Positions 34,240 through 43,996 are shown, counted from the first letter of the stretch. The stretch: DNA of 64,000 nt from Streptomyces sp. PCS3-D2 (GCF_000612545.2 NZ_CP097800.1:1240001-1304000), one strand, 5' to 3'. The notes: generated by a model from the letters alone, not told the origin. Made by a program: numbers and translations.

Positions 34240-34690
34240 CGGTGGTCGGCCCCGGTTTCCCGCGGCGACAGGGACAACAATAGCAAAGGATCGGCGGGAC
34301 TCCGACCACTTATCGGGGCGGCCGCGGTCCGCCACGCCGGGCTGACCTGCGGGCATGCCCGGGAGGGGCGTGCGGGACGGAGCGTCTCGCGGCGGTCGCC
34401 GGACGGACCGTCCGGCGCATGCTGCCGATGCCGATGCCGATGCCGCCCATGGGATCGCTCCGCCCCGGTGCGCGGGGTTCGTGCCGCCGCGCTCGTCCTC
34501 GACCGTCTGCCTGGCGTCCTCCGACGCCGGCCGCGGCGCCGCTCGCCGCGGCCGGCGTCGGGGTGGGTTCGCCGTTCCTGCCCCCGGTGTCGCGGGCGGC
34601 GCCTTCCCGGCGCTCACGAACCGGCCGGGAACCCCGGCTTGCGTGCGGCGACGGGGCTCGGAGCGGCCCGCGGGGCGGCCGCCGAGGGCT
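34240..34690. other. Intergenic region between tRNA-Leu and the KAS III gene
   Basis: 450 bp, GC-rich. The only structure is a hexanucleotide run, GCCGAT repeated about three times at 34423-34445. A 46-codon ORF across it on the minus strand is low-complexity and not supported. Confidence 0.45.
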
Positions 34691-35632
34691 TCACGGGCAG
34701 CTGATGACCTGGCCGGCGTAGGAGAGGTTGCCGCCGAACCCGAAGAGGAGCACCGGGGCACCGGAGGGGATCTCGCCGCGCTGGACCAGCTTCGACAGGG
34801 CCATGGGGATGCTGGCCGCCGAGGTGTTGCCGGATTCGACGACGTCGCGGGCGACGACGGCGTTGACCGCTCCGATCTTGGCGGCGAGCGGCTCGATGAT
34901 GCGCAGGTTCGCCTGGTGGAGGACGACCGCTGCCAGTTCCTCGGGGGCCACTCCGGCCTTCTCGCACACCTTGCGGGCGAGCGGCGGGAGCTGGCTGGTG
35001 GTCCAGCGGTAGACGGACTGGCCCTCCTGGGCGAAGACCGGCGGCGAGCCCTCGATGCGGACCGCGTTGCCCATCTCGGGGACGGAACCCCACAGCACCG
35101 GGCCGATGCCCGGCTGCTCGCAGGCCTCGACGACGGCCGCGCCCGCTCCGTCACCGGTGAGAACGCAGGTGGTGCGGTCGGCCCAGTCGGTGATCTCGGT
35201 CATCTTGTCGGCACCGATGACCAGGGCGCGGGTGGCGGAACCGGCCCGCACGGCGTGGTCCGCGGTGGCCAGGGCGTGGGTGAAGCCCGAGCAGACGACG
35301 TTGATGTCCATGACGGCGGGGCTCGCACCCATGCCCAGCTTGGCAGCGACGCGTGCGGCCGTGTTGGGCGAGCGGTCGATCGCCGTGGAGGTGGCGACCA
35401 GCACGAGGTCGATGTCGTCCGGGGTCAGGCCTGCTCCCGCGAGCGCCTTGCCGGCCGCGTGGTAGGCGAGCTCGTCGACCGGCTCGTCCGGGCCCGCGAC
35501 GTGGCGCGTGCGGATGCCGACGCGGGAGCGGATCCACTCGTCGGCGGTGTCGACCATGGCCGCGAGGTCCTCGTTGGTGAGCACCTTCGCGGGCTGGTAG
35601 TGCCCTAGCGCCACCACGCGTGAACCGGTCAT
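34691..35632 (-). CDS. fabH: Beta-ketoacyl-ACP synthase III
   Basis: 313 aa. Thiolase-fold condensing enzyme starting fatty acid (or polyketide) chains from acyl-CoA and malonyl-ACP. The Cys-His-Asn triad is clear: C114 in VVCSGF, H240 in LHQAN, N270 in ESGNTSAASIP, plus the C-terminal GFGGNLSYAG. ATG 35630-35632 follows a GAGGGGGGA purine stretch. It stands alone, not next to fabD/acpP/fabF, so it may be a paralog rather than the primary FabH. Confidence 0.9.
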   Translation of the reverse strand: MTGSRVVALGHYQPAKVLTNEDLAAMVDTADEWIRSRVGIRTRHVAGPDEPVDELAYHAAGKALAGAGLTPDDIDLVLVATSTAIDRSPNTAARVAAKLGMGASPAVMDINVVCSGFTHALATADHAVRAGSATRALVIGADKMTEITDWADRTTCVLTGDGAGAAVVEACEQPGIGPVLWGSVPEMGNAVRIEGSPPVFAQEGQSVYRWTTSQLPPLARKVCEKAGVAPEELAAVVLHQANLRIIEPLAAKIGAVNAVVARDVVESGNTSAASIPMALSKLVQRGEIPSGAPVLLFGFGGNLSYAGQVISCP

Positions 35633-35838
35633 GGGCGGGGTCCCCCCTCGTAGGCAAGTCAGGATCACCCAGCTTTGCCTGCTACTGATGGGTACGTGTG
35701 CGTGTGACCCGACAGGATTCCGGCCCCTGATTTTGGAGCTTCCCGAGGAGCTCCCTGCCCGGGACCAGGTCGGATCCGGAACCGCGAGAATGAGTACGTC
35801 GGGCATCGGCGAGGAACAGAAGGGGCGGGCTGATCACC

Positions 35839-36666
35839 ATGGGACGGGTCACCGAACGCCGTCGCGTCGTACGGATCCGGAACGGCAGTTCGGGTGTCCG
35901 CCCGGACACACTGGTGGCAGAGGAGCCACTGGAGATACGACTCAACGGCAGGCCGCTGGCCATCACGATGCGCACCCCGGGGGACGACTTCGCGCTGGCG
36001 GTGGGTTTCCTGGTGAGCGAGGGGGTGCTCGGCGCGGCCTCCGACGTCCAGGCTGTCACCTACTGCGAGGGGGCGGCGCAGGACGGGTCGAACACCTACA
36101 ACGTGGTCAACGTGCAACTGGCCGCAGGTGTCCCGGTGCCGGACATCACGCTGGAGCGGAACGTCTACACCACCTCGTCGTGCGGACTGTGCGGGAAGGC
36201 CAGCCTGGACGCGGTGCGGACGGCGAGCCGTTTTCCGGCGGTCGCCGCCGATCCGGTACGGGTGCCCGCAGAGGTCCTCACCGGGCTCCCGGACCGGCTC
36301 CGCGCGGCCCAGAAGGTCTTCGACCGTACCGGCGGCCTGCACGCGGCGGGGCTGTTCACGGCGCAGGGCGAACTGCTCGACCTGCGCGAGGACGTGGGGC
36401 GGCACAACGCGGTGGACAAGATCGTCGGCCGGGCGCTCCAGGCGGGACGGCTCCCGCTGGCGGGGGCGGTCCTGCTGGTGTCGGGCCGGGCCTCCTTCGA
36501 GCTCGCGCAGAAGGCCGTGATGGCGGGGATCCCGGTACTGGCGGCGGTTTCCGCGCCGTCCTCGCTGGCGGTGGACCTGGCGCTGGAGTCGGGCACGACC
36601 CTGGTCGGCTTCCTGCGGGGCCCGGACATGAACATCTACGCGGGCGAGGAGCGGATCACCCTGTAG
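35839..36666 (+). CDS. fdhD: FdhD, formate dehydrogenase accessory sulfurtransferase
   Basis: 275 aa. FdhD passes sulfur from a cysteine desulfurase to the molybdenum cofactor of formate dehydrogenase-type enzymes. The catalytic loop CGLCGK (C115, C118) and the C-terminal nucleotide-binding-like segments ([21 protein letters not shown]) are present. Separated from the divergent fabH by a 206-bp promoter region. No formate dehydrogenase gene is in the window. Confidence 0.93.
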   Translation: MGRVTERRRVVRIRNGSSGVRPDTLVAEEPLEIRLNGRPLAITMRTPGDDFALAVGFLVSEGVLGAASDVQAVTYCEGAAQDGSNTYNVVNVQLAAGVPVPDITLERNVYTTSSCGLCGKASLDAVRTASRFPAVAADPVRVPAEVLTGLPDRLRAAQKVFDRTGGLHAAGLFTAQGELLDLREDVGRHNAVDKIVGRALQAGRLPLAGAVLLVSGRASFELAQKAVMAGIPVLAAVSAPSSLAVDLALESGTTLVGFLRGPDMNIYAGEERITL

Positions 36667-36763
36667 CGGCGCGCCGCGACGGCCTCCCTGCCGCCGCGTC
36701 CGTCGCCTCGGGCGGGGGGCCCGCGGTCGTCCGCTCCGGGTCCGGATCGCTCTCGCGGCGCCG

Positions 36764-37195
36764 TCAGCGCGTCCGGCGGGCGCGACGGGCGGAGGCGGCG
36801 GGTTTCGGGGCCGGCGGGTCGATGCGGTGGAGGTCGAGGGTGGCCGGGAGCGGGGTGGAGCCGGGGCCTCCGGATTCGGCCCAGGCGATGATCTCGTCGG
36901 TGGCGGTGTCGTCGAGGGCCCAGCCGAACCACACCGCGCGGGCGCCGCGGCGGCGGGCTTCGGTGGTGGGCTGGACCACGATGACGTTGGCCTGGGCGCA
37001 CGGTCCGAGGCAGTCGCTCGTACGGACGGCCAGGCGGCCCTCGGAGGCCGCCGCGGCCTCGCGCAGCCGGGCGAGCTGGCCGGCGTGGTCGGAGCCGGGA
37101 TTCTTGCTGGGGTCGCCGCAGCAGCAACCGCGGCAGACCACCAGGGTGCAGGGGCGTTCGGCATGTGCGCCGAGCGGGCGTATCCAGGTCACCAC
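36764..37195 (-). CDS. (2Fe-2S) ferredoxin domain protein
   Basis: 143 aa, GTG start. Thioredoxin-like 2Fe-2S domain: VVCRGCCCGD supplies the first cysteines and SDCLGPCAQAN the second pair, then a WFGWALD segment and a low-complexity Ala/Arg C-terminus. Convergent with fdhD; a link to molybdoenzyme redox chemistry is possible but inferred from position only. Confidence 0.8.
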   Translation of the reverse strand: MVTWIRPLGAHAERPCTLVVCRGCCCGDPSKNPGSDHAGQLARLREAAAASEGRLAVRTSDCLGPCAQANVIVVQPTTEARRRGARAVWFGWALDDTATDEIIAWAESGGPGSTPLPATLDLHRIDPPAPKPAASARRARRTR

Positions 37196-37225
37196 CGCAC
37201 GTTACCGGGCCGGGGATCTTGCCGG

Positions 37226-38242
37226 TCAAGCCGCGCGCGAGACCTCCGCCACATGGTCGGCGGGGAGCGCGGGCCGCGGATCCTGGGCGCGGCGCCGGGC
37301 GAGGACCGCACAGACCATCAACTGCATCTGGTGGAAGAGCATCAGCGGGAGCACGGCGAGGCCGGCCTGGGCCCCGAACAGCACGCTGGCCATGGGCAGT
37401 CCGGCGGCCAGGCTCTTCTTCGACCCGGCGAACTGGACGGCGATGCGGTCCTCGCGGCCGAAGCCGAGACGTGCCGCGCCGTACCAGGTGGCCAGCAGCA
37501 TGACCGTGAGCAGTACGGCCTCCAGGAGCATCAGCACGCCCAGGCGCAGGGGGCTCACCTGCTGCCAGACGCCGGCCGCCACGCCCGCGCTGAAGGCGGC
37601 GTAGACGACGAGCAGGATCGAACCGCGGTCGGCGTATCCCAGCGCCTTCCTGTGGCGGGTGAGGAAGCCGCCGACCCAGCGGCGCAGGGCCTGTCCCAGC
37701 AGGAAGGGCAGCAGGAGCTGAAGGGTGATCTTGAGGAGGGAGTCGGGAGAGAAGCCGCCCGTGCGACCGCCGAGCAGGACGGCGGCGAGCAGCGGGGTCA
37801 GCACGATGCCGGCCAGGCTGGAGAAGGAGCCGGCGCAGATCGCGGCGGGGACGTTGCCGCGGGCGATCGAGGTGAAGGCGATGGAGGACTGGACGGTCGA
37901 GGGGACCAGGCAGAGGAAGAGCAGGCCGCTCTGGAGGGCCGGCGGGAGCAGGCCCGGGGTGAGCGCGCGCAGGGCCAGGCCGAGGACGGGGAACAGCAGG
38001 AAGGTGCAGGCCAGCACCGTGAGATGGAGCCGCCAGTGCCGCAGCCCCTCAAGTGCCTCACGGGTGGAGAGCCGGGCGCCGTAGAGGAAGAAGAGGAGGG
38101 CGACGGCGGCGGTGGCGGCGGCGTCGGCGGCCGGGGCGGCCGCGCCGCGGGCGGGGAGCAGGACGGCGAGGCCGACGGTGGCGAGCAGGGCCAGGACGTA
38201 CGGGTCCAGGGGGATCCGGGCGGGGAGGTGCGGGCGGCGCAT
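37226..38242 (-). CDS. SBF-like (bile acid:sodium symporter family) transporter
   Basis: 338 aa, about ten hydrophobic helices (e.g. DPYVLALLATVGLAVLLPA; LTVLACTFLLFPVLGLALRA). Sequences such as LVPSTVQSSIAFTSIARGNVP and VQFAGSKKSLAAGLPM match the SBF-like/DUF4137 branch, used for organic anion or unknown substrates. The start at ATG 38240-38242 gives the usual length; an ATG at 38312-38314 would add 24 residues. Divergent from the LysR gene, 158 bp away, which probably regulates it. Confidence 0.83.
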   Translation of the reverse strand: MRRPHLPARIPLDPYVLALLATVGLAVLLPARGAAAPAADAAATAAVALLFFLYGARLSTREALEGLRHWRLHLTVLACTFLLFPVLGLALRALTPGLLPPALQSGLLFLCLVPSTVQSSIAFTSIARGNVPAAICAGSFSSLAGIVLTPLLAAVLLGGRTGGFSPDSLLKITLQLLLPFLLGQALRRWVGGFLTRHRKALGYADRGSILLVVYAAFSAGVAAGVWQQVSPLRLGVLMLLEAVLLTVMLLATWYGAARLGFGREDRIAVQFAGSKKSLAAGLPMASVLFGAQAGLAVLPLMLFHQMQLMVCAVLARRRAQDPRPALPADHVAEVSRAA

Positions 38243-38399
38243 GCGCGGGTGCTCACTTGCTGTCGGGGCGGGCGGGACCGGGGTGCTCTGCGTCCCTTCA
38301 CGGTGCCCCTTCATGGTCCGGCCCCGCCGGTGATCAGGAAACCCGTACACCGCTCTCACTGTCATCACGGATCGCGATGAGCCGGCGTACGCTGGGGGA

Positions 38400-39251
38400 A
38401 TGTACGACCCGATCCAGCTGCGGACGTTCCTCACGGTGGCCCAGACGCTGAGCTTCACCCAGGCCGCGGGGCGGCTCGGCGTACGGCAGTCCACGGTCAG
38501 CCAGCACGTGCGGCGGCTGGAGGAGGCGACCGGGCGGCCGTTGTTCCTTCGCGACACGCACAGCGTCGTGCTGACGGAGGACGGGGAGGCGATGCTCGGG
38601 TTCGCCCGGACGATCCTGGAGGCGCACGAGCGGGCGGCGGCCTTCTTCACGGGAACGCGACTGCGGGGGCGCCTGCGGTTCGGGGCCTCGGAGGACTTCG
38701 TGCTGTCGCGGCTTCCGGAGATCCTGGAGCGGTTCCGGCACGAGCACCCCGAGGTGGACCTGGAGCTGTCGGTGGAGCTGTCGGGCACGTTGCACGAACG
38801 GCTGGACGCGGGGCGCCTGGACCTGGTGCTGGCGAAGCGGCGGGGCCCGGGGGACGAGCGGGGCCGCCTGGTCTGGCGGGACCGGATGGTGTGGATCGGT
38901 GCGAAGGGGCTGCGGGTGGATCCCGAGCGGCCGGTTCCGCTGATCGTGTTCCCGCCGCCGGGCATCACCCGGGCGCGCGCCCTGGAGGTACTCGAACGGG
39001 ACGGCCGGGCGTGGCGGATCGCGTGTACGAGCGGCAGCCTGAGCGGTCTGGTCGCGGCGGCCCGGGCCGGGCTGGGCGTGATGGCACACACGCGGGGGCT
39101 GATCCCGCCGGGCCTGGTGCGGGTCGGCGGGCTGCCCGAGCTCGGGCCGGTGGAGTTCGCGCTGCTGCGCGGGCCGCGCGCGTCACCCGCGGCCGAGGCG
39201 CTGGCTGCGGCGGTCCTCGCGGGCGCGGACCGGCTCACCCGCACCGGTTGA
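38400..39251 (+). CDS. LysR-family transcriptional regulator
   Basis: 283 aa. N-terminal winged HTH (LSFTQAAGRLGVRQSTVSQH, residues 17-36), linker helix and LysR substrate domain (RLRFGASEDFVLSRLPEILE). Divergent from the SBF-like transporter, the classic LysR target arrangement. Its last codons (RLTRTG) are made by the first unit of a 14-bp tandem repeat that runs into the intergenic region. Confidence 0.9.
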   Translation: MYDPIQLRTFLTVAQTLSFTQAAGRLGVRQSTVSQHVRRLEEATGRPLFLRDTHSVVLTEDGEAMLGFARTILEAHERAAAFFTGTRLRGRLRFGASEDFVLSRLPEILERFRHEHPEVDLELSVELSGTLHERLDAGRLDLVLAKRRGPGDERGRLVWRDRMVWIGAKGLRVDPERPVPLIVFPPPGITRARALEVLERDGRAWRIACTSGSLSGLVAAARAGLGVMAHTRGLIPPGLVRVGGLPELGPVEFALLRGPRASPAAEALAAAVLAGADRLTRTG

Positions 39252-39303
39252 CCCGCACCGACTCACCCGCACCGGCCCACCCGCACCGACTGACCCGCGC
39301 CGG
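39234..39303 (+). repeat. Five 14-bp tandem repeats over a stop codon
   Basis: Units of consensus CTCACCCGCACCGG/A (39234, 39248, 39262, 39276, 39290), two positions variable. The LysR stop TGA falls in unit two. Loss or gain of units would alter the C-terminus only slightly. Confidence 0.75.
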
Positions 39304-39475
39304 CGGGCCGCAGCGGCGGGCGGGCGCGCACCGATCCGCCCGCGCGCTGCGATCCGCACGTCAGCGGCGTGAACGGCGTGATCGCTGGGGAGGTCTTGTG
39401 GAGGTATCCGAACGCCGATCAACCCCCCTTGACGCTGAGGTACGTTCACCGCGGCGCGCGGAGAGGAGCGGGGCC

Positions 39476-41299
39476 TTGCGCGAGATCACCGTCCCACCGA
39501 TCGTCACGAGCACGCCCGTCGGCGGGCTGGCCGACATCGTCTTCCAGCACGCCCGGGAGGAGCCCGACCGGGTGGTCATGGGCCGGAAGACCGAGGGAAT
39601 CTGGCGGGACGTGACCTCCGGCGAGCTGGCCGCCGAGGTGCTGGCGCTCGCCAGGGGGCTGCTGGCCCAGGGGGTGCGTTTCGGGGACCGGGTGGCGCTC
39701 ATGTCCCGGACCCGCTACGAGTTCACGCTCTTCGACTTCGCCCTGTGGGCGATCGGTGCCCAGCCCGTCCCCGTCTACCCGACGTCCTCCACCGAGCAGG
39801 TGCGCTGGATCCTCCACGACACCGACTGCACGGCCTGTGTGGTGGAGAACGAGGACCAGGCCATGACGGTGGGGTCGGTCATCGACCGGCTCCCCCACCT
39901 CAGGCGGCTGTGGCAGCTGGATGCCGGGGCGGTGGACGCGCTCGTCGCCGACGGCCGCTCGGTCGCCGAGGACGTCGTGCACCGCCACCGCGGCGCGGTG
40001 ACGCCCGACGCGACGGCCACCGTGATCTACACCTCGGGAACCACCGGCCGCCCCAAGGGATGTGTGCTCACGCACGCGAACTTCGCGTACGAGACCGACA
40101 CCCTGGTGGCCCGTTGGGAGTCGGTGTTCCGGGGCAGGCAGGGCGAACCGCCGTCGACCCTGCTCTTCCTGCCGCTGGCCCATGTCTTCGGGCGGATGGT
40201 GGAGGTGGCGGCCGTCCGGGCGCGGGTCAAGCTCGGGCACCAGCCGCTGCTGGCGGCGGCCGAGCTGATGCCGGACCTCGCGGCGTTCCGGCCGACGTTC
40301 GTGCTCGGCGTCCCGTACGTCTTCGAGAAGGTCTTCGCGGCAGCCCGCCGCACGGCGGAGGCGGAGGGGCGCACGGGGCCCTTCGACCGGGCCGTGGAGA
40401 CGGCCGTACGGTACGCGGAAGCGCGCGAACGGAAGGCATTCGGCACCGGGCCGGGCCCCTCGGCCGCGCTGCGCATGGAGCACCGGCTCTTCGAAAAGCT
40501 CGTCTACGCGAAGGTCCGCGAAGGGATGGGCGGACGGGTGCGGTACGCGATGTCGGGCGGGTCGGCGATGTCACGCCGCCTCGGGCTGTTCTTCGACGGC
40601 GCCGGGATCAGGGTGTTCGAGGGGTACGGGCTGACCGAGTCCTGCGCGGCCGCCACGGCGAACCCACCGGAGGCGACGAAGTACGGGACGGTCGGCCGGC
40701 CGATCCCGGGCAGCACGGTGTACATCGCGGACGACGGGGAGGTCTGGCTGCACGGCGGGCATGTCTTCTCCGGCTACCTGGGCGACCCGCGTGCGACGGA
40801 TGAGGTGCTGCGGGGCGGCTGGCTGGCGACCGGGGACCTGGGACGGCTGGACGAGGACGGCTACCTGACCATCACCGGCCGCAAGAAGGACATCCTGGTG
40901 ACGTCCAACGGCAAGAGCGTCGCTCCGGCGGCGCTGGAGGAACGGGTCCGCTCGCATCCGCTGGTGGCGCAGTGCGTGCTGGTCGGCAACGACCGGCCGT
41001 ACATCGCGGCGCTGCTCACCTTGGACATGGAGGGGATAGCGCACTGGCTGTCGATGCGCGGCAGACCGCAGATGCCGGCCGCGGACCTGGTGAGCGACCC
41101 TGAGCTGGCGGCGGAGGTGCGCCGGGCGGTGGTGGCCGCCAACACCCTGGTCTCGCAGGCGGAGGCGATCCGCACCTTCAGGGTGCTCGCCGAGCAGTTC
41201 ACCGAGGAGCGGGGGCTGTTGACCCCTTCGCTCAAGCTCAAGCGGCGGGCGATCGAGAAGGCGTACGAGAAGGAGGTCGACGCGCTCTACCGAACGTGA
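39476..41299 (+). CDS. AMP-dependent long-chain acyl-CoA synthetase
   Basis: 607 aa. Adenylate-forming enzyme: P-loop-like motif YTSGTTGRPKG (about residue 185), VFEGYGLTES and the C-terminal TGDLGRLDEDGYLTITGRKKD with hinge and GRKK lysine region. Activates fatty acids with ATP and CoA. TTG 39476 follows GGAGAGGAG and gives an N-terminus (REITVPPIV) at the expected site. An upstream GTG at 39398 is possible. Confidence 0.88.
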   Translation: MREITVPPIVTSTPVGGLADIVFQHAREEPDRVVMGRKTEGIWRDVTSGELAAEVLALARGLLAQGVRFGDRVALMSRTRYEFTLFDFALWAIGAQPVPVYPTSSTEQVRWILHDTDCTACVVENEDQAMTVGSVIDRLPHLRRLWQLDAGAVDALVADGRSVAEDVVHRHRGAVTPDATATVIYTSGTTGRPKGCVLTHANFAYETDTLVARWESVFRGRQGEPPSTLLFLPLAHVFGRMVEVAAVRARVKLGHQPLLAAAELMPDLAAFRPTFVLGVPYVFEKVFAAARRTAEAEGRTGPFDRAVETAVRYAEARERKAFGTGPGPSAALRMEHRLFEKLVYAKVREGMGGRVRYAMSGGSAMSRRLGLFFDGAGIRVFEGYGLTESCAAATANPPEATKYGTVGRPIPGSTVYIADDGEVWLHGGHVFSGYLGDPRATDEVLRGGWLATGDLGRLDEDGYLTITGRKKDILVTSNGKSVAPAALEERVRSHPLVAQCVLVGNDRPYIAALLTLDMEGIAHWLSMRGRPQMPAADLVSDPELAAEVRRAVVAANTLVSQAEAIRTFRVLAEQFTEERGLLTPSLKLKRRAIEKAYEKEVDALYRT

Positions 41300-41417
41300 A
41301 CCGCGGGCCCCGAGCGGAGCGCGGCCGTGGTGCGGCGGCCGGGGTACGGACGGACCCGCTGGTACGGGAGGGGTACATCGGGGCGCCCTGAGCGACATGG
41401 CCCTGGTGGCGGGAATA

Positions 41418-41455
41418 CGTCGTACGAGGGGCCGGTTGTCGCCCCTCGTACGACG
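41418..41455 (+). terminator. Hairpin between the acyl-CoA ligase and AKR genes
   Basis: Perfect 15-bp inverted repeat CGTCGTACGAGGGGC/GCCCCTCGTACGACG with an 8-nt loop, 119 bp after the ligase stop and 47 bp before the next start. May be a terminator or an operator; the stem contains the self-complementary CGTACG. Confidence 0.6.
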
Positions 41456-41501
41456 CTGTACCACCGCGCACCAACGCGCCGACGCGAGGGAACGACCCGA
41501 C

Positions 41502-42350
41502 GTGAACCAGGTCCCGGCCATCAAGCTCAACAACGGCACCTCCATGCCCCAGCTCGGCTTCGGTGTCTGGCAGGTGCCGGACGCGGAGGCGGAGCGCGCC
41601 GTGGGGACCGCACTGGAGGCCGGCTACCGCAGCATCGACACGGCCGCCGTCTACGGCAACGAGCAGGGCACGGGCCGGGCCGTCGCCGCTTCCGGGCTGC
41701 CGCGCGCGGAACTGTTCGTCACCACGAAGCTGTGGAACGGCCCGAAGCAGACGTGGGACCGCGACGCGGTGCTGCGCGCCTTCGACGACTCCCTCGCCAG
41801 GCTGGGCCTCGACCACGTCGACCTGTACCTGATCCACTGGCCGCGCCCGATGCGCGACGACTTCGTCGCCATCTGGAAGGCCTTCGAGGAGATCGCCGCG
41901 AGCGGCCGGGCCGCTGCGGTCGGCGTGTCGAACTTCCGCCCACAGGACCTGGACCGGATCGCCGCCGAGAGCGACCTGGTGCCGGCCGTCAACCAGGTCG
42001 AGCTGCACCCGCTGCACCCGCAGGCAGCACTGCGCGCCGAGCACGCGGCGCGCGGGATCGTCACCGAGGCCTGGTCCCCACTCGGCCAGGGCAAGGAGCT
42101 CCTCGCGCTGCCGGCCGTCACCGCGATCGCCGAGGCGCACGGCCGCAGCGCCGCGCAGGTGGTGCTGCGCTGGCACCTTCAGCACGGGAACGTCGTGATC
42201 CCGAAGTCCGTGACCCCCGCCCGCATCCGGGAGAACCTGGACGTCTTCGGCTTCGAGCTGGACGCGGCCGAGATGGCCGCGCTGGACGCCCTGGGGGCGG
42301 GCGCGGCGGGCCGCCGGATCGGCCCGGACCCGGCCGAATTCGACGTGTGA
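41502..42350 (+). CDS. Aldo/keto reductase (AKR5-type)
   Basis: 282 aa. Complete AKR tetrad: Asp and Tyr in SIDTAAVYGNE, Lys in VTTKLW, His in LIHWPRP; the C-terminal phosphate-binding VIPKSVTPARIREN fits NADPH. Resembles 2,5-diketo-gluconate reductases, which reduce diverse carbonyls. GTG 41502 follows GAGGGAA. Unlike the island's AKR, this one is canonical throughout. Confidence 0.92.
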   Translation: MNQVPAIKLNNGTSMPQLGFGVWQVPDAEAERAVGTALEAGYRSIDTAAVYGNEQGTGRAVAASGLPRAELFVTTKLWNGPKQTWDRDAVLRAFDDSLARLGLDHVDLYLIHWPRPMRDDFVAIWKAFEEIAASGRAAAVGVSNFRPQDLDRIAAESDLVPAVNQVELHPLHPQAALRAEHAARGIVTEAWSPLGQGKELLALPAVTAIAEAHGRSAAQVVLRWHLQHGNVVIPKSVTPARIRENLDVFGFELDAAEMAALDALGAGAAGRRIGPDPAEFDV

Positions 42351-42360
42351 GGGCGCCCTG

Positions 42361-42785
42361 GTGAACCTTCCCGAGGGGACCTATCGGATCCGCAACGCGG
42401 ACAGCGGACTGGTGCTCCAGCTGGAGGGCGCCTCACGGGTGCGGGTCGGCCCGGACGGGCCGCCCGCTCCGGCGGCCGCCCGCCGGTGGCTGATCGCGCC
42501 CGTGCACAGCGGCGGCGGGATCTTCCACGTGGTGAGCGCGGACAACGAACGGCGCCTGGACGTGGCGAACGCGTCGACGGAGAGCGGCGCCCGCGTGCAG
42601 GTGTGGCGGGCCAATGCCTTCGGTGCGCAGGAGTGGATCGTCGAGGAGCACCTGGACGCCCCCGGGGCGGTGTCCTTGATCGCCTGCATCAGCGGCCTGC
42701 CGCTGGAGGCGGACGCCGAGGGCCGGGTCCGGCAGGGCGGGACACCGACTCCCCCTCACAGTGGTGGCGGCTGGAGCCGGCGTGA
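42361..42785 (+). pseudogene. Ricin-type beta-trefoil lectin, apparently frameshifted
   Basis: Frame 1 from GTG 42361 encodes a trefoil repeat (GTYRIRNADSGLVLQLEG; ARVQVWRANAFGAQEWIVEE with the QxW motif). At about 42733-42742 the meaning moves to another frame, which reads DTDSPSQWWRLEPA and stops at 42785, the normal QWWRL end of such lectins. The unshifted frame instead continues with low-complexity residues to 42906. A 2-base gain (GGCGGGAC for GGCGAC) would explain it. It may be a sequencing error or a real decay event. Confidence 0.7.
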
Positions 42786-42805
42786 GCGACGGCCCGGCCG
42801 GGCCG

Positions 42806-43570
42806 TCAGATCCGTACGAAGCTCCGCAGGCGGTACGTCGGCTCCGGGCGCGGGGTGTCCTGGTCGGGCAGCAGCTCCAGCCGGGCCGCCAGCTCCGCGG
42901 CGGTGATGCCGCGCGGCACGATGCGTGACGCGTACCGCCCCGCGAGCAGGGCCTGCGCGGAGCCGTGCGGGGTGCGGCCCTGGCCGTGGCCGGTGAAGCG
43001 GGCCTCACCGCCGGGGCGCAGCCCCGCACGGGCCGCGTGGGCCTCGACCTCGCCGGAGGCGTCCGAGGGGGTCGGGGTCAGGTGTGCGGCGAACACGGCG
43101 TCGATGTCGCTGCCGACGTCGTGGGCGGAGTCCTTGTCCACGGTGGCGACGAGGACCCCACCGGGCCGCAGCACCCTGGCCGCCTCGGCGATCACCGCGG
43201 GCACCAGCCCGGGTTCCCGCAGCAGGTGCAGCAGCCACACGGCGCTCACCGCGTCCAGCGCGCCCGAGCGCACGGGAAGCCGGACGGCGTCGGCGAGGGC
43301 CACGGGGACACCGCGGCGCAGCGCGGCGGCGGCCATGCCGCGGGAGGCGTCAGCGCCCAGGACGCGCAGTCCGGGGCGCGTGAGGCGGGTGGTGACGATG
43401 CCCGTGCCACAGCCGAGGTCGAGGAGGGTGCCCGCGTCGGCCGGGAGCAGACTGAGGACGGCCGCCGCGGCGGCCGCCGCTCGGGGGGTGCCGCCGCGGG
43501 AGGCGTCGTAGAACTCGGCCTCGGCGTCGTAGTCGAGCAGGGGTTTCGCAGCTGGTGTGCGCGTGGTCAT
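42806..43570 (-). CDS. Class I SAM-dependent methyltransferase
   Basis: 254 aa. Motif I LLDLGCGTGIVTTRL (about residues 49-63), motif post-I LGADASRGM, ARVLRPGGVLVATVD as motif III. The type acts on small molecules (UbiE/Methyltransf_11). The start ATG overlaps the stop of the pterin dehydratase gene, so both are co-translated. Substrate unknown. Confidence 0.85.
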   Translation of the reverse strand: MTTRTPAAKPLLDYDAEAEFYDASRGGTPRAAAAAAAVLSLLPADAGTLLDLGCGTGIVTTRLTRPGLRVLGADASRGMAAAALRRGVPVALADAVRLPVRSGALDAVSAVWLLHLLREPGLVPAVIAEAARVLRPGGVLVATVDKDSAHDVGSDIDAVFAAHLTPTPSDASGEVEAHAARAGLRPGGEARFTGHGQGRTPHGSAQALLAGRYASRIVPRGITAAELAARLELLPDQDTPRPEPTYRLRSFVRI

Positions 43571-43875
43571 CAGCTCGCGCCGTGGGCCGGGGCGAGGGAC
43601 TCGACGCGCTCGGCGAGGGCGAAGTCGGTCTCGGTCACCACGCCTCCGGCGTCGTGGCTGTTCACGGAGAGCCGCACGGTGTTGTATCCGAGCGTCAGGT
43701 CGGAGTGGTGGTTCAACTCCTCCTGCACGGAGGCGATGTGGGCGACCAAGGCGCTCGCCGCGAAGTGCGTGCCCAGTCGGTAGGTTCGGATGATCCGGTC
43801 GTTCTCGAAGGCCCAGCCGGGGAGTTCCCTCAGCCGGTCCTCGATCTCCTTCTGCGACAGCGGTTCACTCGGCAT
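43570..43875 (-). CDS. Pterin-4a-carbinolamine dehydratase
   Basis: 101 aa. Dehydrates 4a-hydroxytetrahydrobiopterin. Motif NHHSDLTLGYNTVRLSVNSH carries the catalytic His pair and the E-L-N-H-H-S-D pattern; GVVTETDFALA closes the fold. ATG 43873-43875 with GGAG upstream; the frame is open seven codons earlier. It shares an operon with the methyltransferase. No aromatic amino acid hydroxylase is in the window. Confidence 0.92.
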   Translation of the reverse strand: MPSEPLSQKEIEDRLRELPGWAFENDRIIRTYRLGTHFAASALVAHIASVQEELNHHSDLTLGYNTVRLSVNSHDAGGVVTETDFALAERVESLAPAHGAS

Positions 43876-43996
43876 GCACCCGGCTCCTTTTTCCATGACG
43901 TGTAGTCAAGGTTCCCACAGTGCACCCCGGATCGAACCTTTCGCGCCATAGTGCGCTCGGGTACTTCTGCGCCTTCCACCCCTGGCGTGCGCCGCC

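Noticed and set aside
34310-34450. 46-codon minus-strand ORF with a Gly-Ile repeat
   Set aside because: The repeat derives from the GCCGAT run; no ribosome-binding site and no recognisable domain.
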